This document shows, piece by piece, positions 57,572-64,000 of a stretch of 64,000 nucleotides of DNA; position 1 is the first letter of the stretch, and each line of letters opens with the position of its first letter. A program made the translations under genes and the position numbers. The stretch covers positions 8,677,401 to 8,741,400 of the forward strand of contig OX359192.1 in the NCBI GenBank assembly GCA_947172415.1, in the 5' to 3' direction. Below the pieces are notes generated by a model, which saw nothing but the letters and a program-made list of their open reading frames with translations, had not been told where the DNA came from and did not search any database. Source of the DNA: Chondrosia reniformis. Taxonomy: Eukaryota > Porifera > Demospongiae > Chondrillida > Chondrillidae.

Positions 57572-60366
57572 TTAATAATAAGATGTAAAGTTGGTACAGT
57601 TGGAGACGGGTGTATTGTTAGTGTGGCCTGTGTGAATCCTGCTGAGTACTTGGTAGACAATGACAAGGACTATACACACCAGTGACCACACCATGATGAA
57701 CACGAGAAACACTATGTTATTGAAGAGGGATCTGTGCTTGTTTGCATAAGTGCCAATTTCCCTGACAACAATTCTTCTCCCAAAATAGGCAAGGAACACT
57801 GGAATAACGTACTGGACACCCACTCCCGGGATGGACCCAGTAATGGCAATCAGTAGCTCCTCATTCTGAGTTGCAAAGGCTATAGCAAATGGAGGAACTA
57901 CAACAGCCAGTGGGAAGACAATCCGTTCTATGATAAAGTGAAACTTTCTTCCTTTATTGAAGTAATGAAAGAGAGCCTTGACTGTTTCTCTGAGGGTGAT
58001 TGAGATGATTGGAAAGTTTGTGCTAAGAGTGAATACTGGGAAAAGGAGGAGATAGTAGCCAAGGTAAATAGGAGCAACCATTGGAGAGAAGAAGTTGAGA
58101 GTATAAATATCGTCCAGATCAACAGAGGAGAATCTGAAGACAGCTGTGTATGCCAGCAGTAAGTACACCAGAAGAATGAGAATGTAGTCACAGAACAGCA
58201 TCTTGTAAAGGTGTCTCTTGGTAGTCATTGGAGTGACCATTCCGGGAAGAGAATGGTGGCACATGAAAGAGTATATAGATATACCAAACAGAGCTGGCAG
58301 ACCAGAAATTTGAGCAATGTTTGGTGAAACATTTTTATTGGATCCTTGAACTATCCCAACTACTGCAATAACTACCATCATTATCAGAGCTACAAGGAGA
58401 GAAATTAAACAAAGGCTATATCTCATTCTGATAGCACTACTGAACTATCCATCTCACCACGGCACTACTGACCTATCCATCTCACCACGGCACTACTGAC
58501 CTATCCAACTCACCACGGCACTACTGACCTATCCATCTCACCACGGCACTACTGACCTATCCATCTCACCACGACACTACTGACCTATCCATCTCACCAC
58601 GGTACTACTGACCTATCCATCTCACCACGGCACTACTGACCTATCCATCTCACCACGGTACTACTGACCTATCCATCTCACCACGGCACTACTGACCTAT
58701 CCAACTCACCACGGTACTACTGACCTATCCATCTCACCACGGTACTACTGACCTATCCAACTCACCACGGCACTACTGACCTATCCATCTCACCACGGCA
58801 CTACTGACCTATCCATCTCACCACGACACTACTGACCTATCCAACTCACCACGGTACTACTGACCTATCCAACTCACCACGACACTACTGACCTATCCAT
58901 CTCACCACGGTACTACTGACCTATCCATCTCACCACGGCACTACTGACCTATCCATCTCACCACGGCACTACTGACCTATCCAACTCACCACGGTACTAC
59001 TGACCTATCCATCTCACCATGACACTACTGACCTATCCATCTCATGATTGAAGTAATAAGTTGCAGAATCTTCTGTTTTTGCATATTAAAGAAGGTGAAT
59101 GGACTGATTACGATGAAAAAGGCTGCCTGCAGAAGACAGAGAGAGAGATCACACAATCACATGCTAATAAGCTAATAATGCATTCCCGCTGTCAAAAGAA
59201 AGGACATTAATGATTGGAAAGTTGTGAAATGTAATCCTCACAAGTGCAACATAGTAGACTTCTCGGGAGCTGAGAGCAGTAATTGGGCAGTCACTGTGTG
59301 CTACACCAAGGCCCTGCTTGTAGTAGGACCTGCTGTTTGGGCCACTGTATACTGACATATTAGAGCTGCAGTGCAACGCTGTGTCTGTAATATTGGTTAT
59401 GTTCTCTTTAGATGATGGGCTATTAGAGGGTTGGCTAGGTCAGAATAAAAGTGAAGAGAGAGCTGACCTTTGAGCTTTATACAACACATTCAGAGACCTA
59501 CTTGCAAACTGCAAATGCAATGCTCTTTGGGACAGCTATAGCATATATTACAAGATCTCCATACAAATAGAGACCTTTTATTATGTAATATATGAGCATT
59601 CCAACTACAGAATGAGGACATTACATTAATTGATACTCTAATGTATAATATACACGTGCAATTAAACATACATTTATTGAAGAATAGTGTTGCCATGTCA
59701 GCCATTTCAAACTTTTCTGTAATTTCATAAATATCCCCGGGCTTCCCTGTACAGTAAGGAGACGACACTGATCGGCTCAAGTAGGCCACACAACTAAGGT
59801 ATACATGCAAGATCACTCTCACCCAGTAAGGCCACCTGCTCCTCGCTGCCACTGCTAATGCTCTGTAGATAGACAAAGTTGGTCAACACCACACAAACTA
59901 CATGTACACACACGGAGCAGAGGATATCATAACACAATAACATTCTTCATACCCTCCACATAAACTAACAGCCTACACAAATACACGCTCAAGGTCCTAC
60001 CACAGAGTCGACCTGAATAGCCGGTTTGGGAGAGCCTGCTCGCTTCCTGTGCTTGGTCAGCGCGTTAGCTGCCGCCATCGCCTCTATCACCAGAGTGGCC
60101 GTTCCGAAACTCAAAACACACAGTATTACCATGAGTGCCGTTCCCAGGGCGAGCCCCGCTTGGTCGAAGGCGATGGGAATGGACAGAGCTCCGATTCCAA
60201 CAATCAAGTTGAAGATGTAGATGAATGCAAACTAACATTGAATATAAAAATACAAGTTACGCTAATAATGCAGCAACTCATATAGCTTGCTTACACTCGG
60301 ATTATACGAGTCTTCTGGTCCATTGCTACCTTTCTTCTTTCTTTTGAAAAGGTTCAGAACCTTCAT
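57572..60366 (-). CDS. TMEM104: TMEM104, amino-acid-transporter-fold membrane protein
   Basis: Eight exons join to 541 aa (human 496): 60366-60295, 60231-60001, 59862-59823, 59746-59672, 59604-59502, 59434-59242, 59126-59033, 58389-57572. It is a member of the AAAP/SLC32-36-38-like fold with about 10-11 TM helices. TM1 is FNLIVGIGALSIPIAF and LVIEAMAAANA ends TM2. Other shared blocks are KFEMADMATLFFNK, YGDLVIYAIAVP, PFTFFNMQKQKILQLITS, YSFMCHHSLPGMVTPMTTKR, TLSTNFPIISITLR and GVGVQYVIPVFLAY. Substrate and membrane are unknown in animals. The exon 6 loop has NIT and NMS glycosylation sites. Exon 8 is large and encodes the second half without introns. Intron 7 is filled by a 28 bp minisatellite that copies the exon 7 donor. 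Confidence 0.95.
58440..59045 (-). repeat. Minisatellite, 28 bp unit, ~21 copies (TMEM104 intron 7)
   Basis: Plus-strand unit CTACTGACCTATCCATCTCA plus CCACGGCA, with ATC/AAC and GGC/GGT/GAC variants. On the gene's strand each unit reads GAGATGGATAG|GTCAGT, identical to the real exon 7 end and donor at 59033. The array fills the intron from the donor almost to the acceptor. Confidence 0.97.
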
Positions 60367-60404
60367 TTTCTACTTTCTGGTCACGTGCCTCTGTCTGCTT
60401 ACAA
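60367..60404. promoter_or_regulatory. Ultra-short divergent promoter, TMEM104 / IQCK-like
   Basis: 38 bp separate the two start codons (TGGTCACGTGCC, an E-box CACGTG, lies inside). It is the tightest divergent pair in the window. Confidence 0.55.
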
Positions 60405-63001
60405 ATGGCGTCGGACACTCAATGTATGCACAGTTAGTCTGCGGTTTCGCTAATAATTATTTTATTTTCTCTCTTAGTATGTACGGAGGAGCGTCCAGAG
60501 ACATACCTGGAACGAGCAGTGTTCCCCATTTTAATGCCAGCACTTGGAGCGATGCTTCACCGAGCTTTGGAAACGGAAGTAAACAACTTGTATGCGTACA
60601 TATGCATAGCAACGGTCAATATGACTGCCTGTTGTATATACATTAACTTAAAATGACAAATAATGCCTGTTTCTGTGCTGCAATGAATAACAGTTTAACT
60701 TTGTCTTTTCACAGAGAAGAAGACGTTTTAATTCCTTGGACTACCTTTGTGAATACCTGTACAAGTTAGTCATATGACAGTCACATGGCATGGATTCTCA
60801 AAGAGTATGTGTAGTGCACTGTGTGTTATGTGTTCTGGGTCACAATTAAATTCCTAACAGGCTCATGTTAAATTCTTTTTCCATCAATTTCAGTCACAAT
60901 CCAATGTGTAGCGACAGGAACCACGTGAACCTGTCAGACATACCATTTGTGAAGGACGAGTGGAGTATTAGGTACAAATTATAAAAAGCCACCAAATAGT
61001 CTCTACCAATCTATGGGGAATGCCCCATTCTACAATCTACATATCTACACTTACATTGTGTCCATATCTAGTGCTTTGTAAGTAGGTTGGTAAATTGAGC
61101 TGAATGAACACAAAATCCATTCATCCAGGTTATTGTGTTTCCATATACTGTCAGGCTCCAATTGGCTAACTGTAGAGATTCATGATCTGTGCACACATCA
61201 CTTTCTTGAGACAGAAATACTGATTGTTCTCTTCCCTCTTCTCAGACCTAGACCTCCTCCACCACTTTCAGCATTTTTGACAGAAGAAAAAGCTGCTCGC
61301 ATCATCCAATCTGCCTATAGAGGATACCTTGTATGTATACCCAGAACCTCCTGATACTCACACTAGCCACCTGATACTCACACTAGCCACCTGATACTCA
61401 CACTAACCACCTGATACTCACACTAGCCACCTGATACTCACACTAACCACCTGATACTCACACTAGCCACCTGATACTCACACTAACCACCTGATACTCA
61501 CACTAACCACCTGATACTCACACTAGCCACCTGATACTCACACTAGCCACCTGATACTCACACTAGCCACCTGATACTCACACTAACCACCTGATACTCA
61601 CACTAGCCACCTGATACTCACACTAGCCACCTGATACTCACACTAGCCACCTGATACTCACACTAGCCACCTGATACTCACACTAACCACCTGATACTCA
61701 CACTAGCCACCTGATACTCACACTAGCCACCTGATACTCACACTAGCCACCTGATACTCACACTAGCCACCTGATACTCACACTAGCCACCTGATACTCA
61801 CACTAACCACCTGATACTCACACTAGCCACCTGATACTCACACTAACCACCTGATACTCACACTAGCCACCTGATACTCACACTAGCCACCTGATACTCA
61901 CACTAGCCACCTGATACTCACACTAGCCACCTGATACTCACACTAGCCACCTGATACTCACACTAGCCACCTGATACTCACACTAGCCACCTGATACTCA
62001 CACTAACCACCTGATACTCACACTAGCCACCTGATACTCACACTAGCCACCTGATACTCACACTAGCCACCTGATACTCACACTAGCCACCTGATACTCA
62101 CACTAGCCACCTGATACTCACACTAGCCACCTGATACTCACACTAGCCACCTGATACTCACACTAGCCACCTGATACTCACACTAGCCACCTGATACTCA
62201 CACTAGCCACCTGATACTCACACTAACCACCTGATACTCACACTAGCCACCTGATACTCACACTAACCACCTGATACTCACACTAGCCACCTGATACTCA
62301 CACTAGCCACCTGATACTCACACTAGCCACCTGATACTCACACTAGCCACCTGATACTCACACTAGCCACCTGATACTCACACTAGCCACCTGATACTCA
62401 CACTAGCCACCTGATACTCACACTAGCCACCTGATACTCACACTAACCACCTGATACTCACACTAGCCACCTGATACTCACACTAACCACCTGATACTCA
62501 CACTAGCCACCTGATACTCACACTAGCCACCTGATACTCACACTAGCCACCTGATACTCACACTAGCCACCTGATACTCACACTAGCCACCTGATACTCA
62601 CACTAGCCACCTGATGCTCACACTAGCCACCTGATGCTCACACTAGCCACCTGATACTCACACTAGCCACCTGATACTCACACTAACCACCTGATACTCA
62701 CACTAGCCACCTGATACTCACACTAGCCACCTGATACTCACACTAGCCACCTGATACTCACACTAGCCACCTGATACTCACACTAACCACCTGATACTCA
62801 CATGTGACTAGTATAATTATATGATGTAGATCAGGAAGAAGGGAGATATGCAAGTTTTTCGAACGTGGTTGAAAGGATATAGAAAGGTACTTGTATAATT
62901 GTACTGGAATACCTAACTTAAATCTCTCCTTTGTACGACAGGAAGCAAAAGCTGCTAGATCCATACAGGGATGGTGGAGACAATTGAAGGGACTACTTTA
63001 A
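60405..63001 (+). CDS. IQCK: IQ-motif protein, IQCK-like
   Basis: Seven exons join to 149 aa: 60405-60423, 60478-60578, 60715-60764, 60894-60971, 61246-61330, 62830-62886, 62942-63001. Segments resemble human IQCK: PETYLERAVFPILMPALGAM (human has KEYLETFIFPVLLPGM), DYLCEYLYNHNP, DIPFVKDEW, and PPPPLSAFLTEEKAARIIQS followed by AYRGYL. The last exon adds a second IQ-like helix (EAKAARSIQGWWRQ). It has no long N-terminus like the human protein. IQ motifs bind calmodulin; IQCK is linked to sperm/ciliary tissues in animals. Intron 5 is expanded by a ~1.45 kb minisatellite. The first exon (19 nt) is supported by phase and by the position of the promoter. Confidence 0.82.
61349..62802 (+). repeat. 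Minisatellite, 20 bp unit, ~72 copies (IQCK intron 5)
   Basis: Very regular CACTAGCCACCTGATACTCA units, with a frequent G/A variant (AGCC/AACC) and two copies with GATGCTC. It starts about 18 bp after the exon 5 donor and ends about 28 bp before the exon 6 acceptor, so it makes up almost the whole intron. Confidence 0.98.
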
Positions 63002-63425
63002 TGCTCATTCCACACATTTTAAATGTATAACATGTCATGCAATGTATTAGTTTGTGAAGGCAATCTGTATTTTAAGAGTTGTTGGTTTGAATTCATATCC
63101 ATTTTACTGTGTGTAGACATACGTAAGTGAATATACCACACAAGAATTGAGTTTTTGATGTGATGTCATGCTATTCATTGTATGTATGCAATAGAATATA
63201 TTATACTATTCATGTGTTGAAATGTATAGATTATTGTAGCTATTGATGAGTGCACATCGTTTTCAGTTGTTTTTGATCAATAATATTACAATACAATGTT
63301 TTAAAGGACTCCAAATATAGTATAGGATTTAAATTGTGAATACAAGTACTACACCGTAAGTTATCCAAATACCCAAAGTAGTAGTATCAGTATAGAAATC
63401 ACCAAGTAGCTGCAGACAAGTTCAA
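63002..63425. other. Spacer between IQCK-like and the next receptor-like gene
   Basis: 424 bp hold the IQCK-like 3' UTR and the promoter of the downstream gene. It is AT-rich, and no repeat or RNA gene was seen. Confidence 0.4.
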
Positions 63426-64000
63426 ATGATGTGCAAGCTAGAGACTGTCTTCATGTTCCTTGTACTGGTCTTCCTCCCTCAGTTCAGAACCAGTGGATAC
63501 ATTAGCATATTAATAACTGATATTCACACTGGTCAAGTTGCGTCAGACGATGAGAATTGTCTCCTTGGTGAGCATGCCTGTCAAACACTCCAATATGCCC
63601 TTGAAATGAGTTCCAACAGCAAATTTGATACTGACATCACAGTCAATGGGACACTTCACAACATCTCTGGAATCTTTAACTTCACTCAAATAGACTCAGT
63701 CATCCTCTCCAGCCCCAAAAGTGCCAGTATTACCTGTTTCTCTAGCAAGGGGAGTGGAAATGGTACAGCTATTCTCTACTTTAGAGATCTCAAAAGGATC
63801 CAGATCAGTAACCTTACCTTTCACCAGTGTCACTACTCACTATACCCAGCTGTGGTGTTTGATAAACAGCTTAAAAACTACAGAGTGGGTCTACAAGTTG
63901 AATTTGTTAACAATGTATCAATAGATCAAGTACGCATTACCAAGAGCAGTGGTAGTGGATTGAGACTGTACAATATCAAACAGGCAATCATAACATCGTG
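63426..64000 (+). CDS. Secreted or membrane glycoprotein, N-terminal part (runs off window)
   Basis: A continuous frame of 191 codons starts at ATGATG (63426 or 63429) and is still open at the window edge. It begins with a signal peptide (ETVFMFLVLVFLPQFRTSG). Early cysteines (NCLLGEHACQTLQYAL) are followed by repeating hydrophobic strands with Asn sites (NGT, NIS, NFT, NLT, NVS), such as TVNGTLHNISGIFNF, IQISNLTFHQC and VSIDQVRITKSSGSGLRLYN. This strand-turn repetition resembles the right-handed beta-helix ectodomains common in sponge surface proteins. The full length, TM segment and function cannot be seen here. Confidence 0.7.
   Translation, partial: MMCKLETVFMFLVLVFLPQFRTSGYISILITDIHTGQVASDDENCLLGEHACQTLQYALEMSSNSKFDTDITVNGTLHNISGIFNFTQIDSVILSSPKSASITCFSSKGSGNGTAILYFRDLKRIQISNLTFHQCHYSLYPAVVFDKQLKNYRVGLQVEFVNNVSIDQVRITKSSGSGLRLYNIKQAIITS

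Noticed and set aside
57572-60366. Assignment as an SLC38 amino-acid transporter
   Set aside because: The fold is related, but block-by-block similarity (EAMAAANA, YSFMCHHSLP, STNFPII) is specific for TMEM104.
61349-62802. CRISPR-like regular direct repeats
   Set aside because: The units are contiguous with no spacers, and the sequence is an animal intron; it is a minisatellite.

Overview
This 64 kb window is metazoan nuclear DNA, most likely from a sponge (a demosponge of the Amphimedon/Haliclona kind). The genes are animal orthologues split by many short GT-AG introns (the shortest I can define is 48 bp). Intergenic spaces are very small. Receptor genes are of types that expand in sponges, and nearly every gene carries intronic minisatellites. 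I see no bacterial operons, no rRNA or tRNA gene and no CRISPR array. I built gene models by hand from splice sites and homology. For almost every multi-exon gene the exon lengths sum to an intact frame, which independently supports the models.

Layout. 1-3107: a ~170 bp satellite array with inverted copies at its right edge. 3108-7583 (-): a large C2H2 zinc-finger protein. 7673-11515 (+): NUBP1/Nbp35. 12062-13425 (+): NAT9, with its 5' exon unresolved. 13514-17187 (+): an ADAP-type ArfGAP, convergent with 17537-21387 (-), a cytohesin ArfGEF. 21677-25871 and 26653-31008 (+): two tandem receptor tyrosine kinases that share an unrecognised ectodomain. 31272-35220 and 36407-40049 (-): two near-identical Frizzled-like 7TM receptors from a ~4.1 kb tandem duplication. 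Between them lies an orphan piece of the second kinase gene. 41212-43857 (-): a peroxisomal sarcosine/pipecolate oxidase. 43922-49555 (-): a KIF19-type kinesin-8. 49805-50371 (-): DJ-1. 50606-53293 (+): an unrecognised type I membrane protein. 53497-54726 (-): SPRYD3. 54782-55300 (+): SSNA1. 55463-56519 (-): CCDC137. 56581-57526 (+): RBM18. 57572-60366 (-): TMEM104. 60405-63001 (+): an IQCK-like protein. 63426-64000 (+): the start of a secreted or membrane glycoprotein that runs off the window.

Themes. Most housekeeping genes sit in divergent pairs with 38-89 bp between start codons, so they must share promoters, or in convergent pairs with tens of bases between stop codons. Several genes (NAT9, ADAP, cytohesin, PIPOX, KIF19, CCDC137, TMEM104) have human counterparts on chromosome 17q, which suggests an ancestral animal linkage block. 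The signalling core (two RTKs plus two Frizzled-like receptors) is the lineage-specific part. The intronic arrays are also notable: in TMEM104 and cytohesin the repeat unit contains a copy of the host intron's own splice site. Mobile DNA includes a 14-bp-TSD retroposon, a fold-back insertion dated by an empty paralogous site, and two long-hairpin MITE-like elements.
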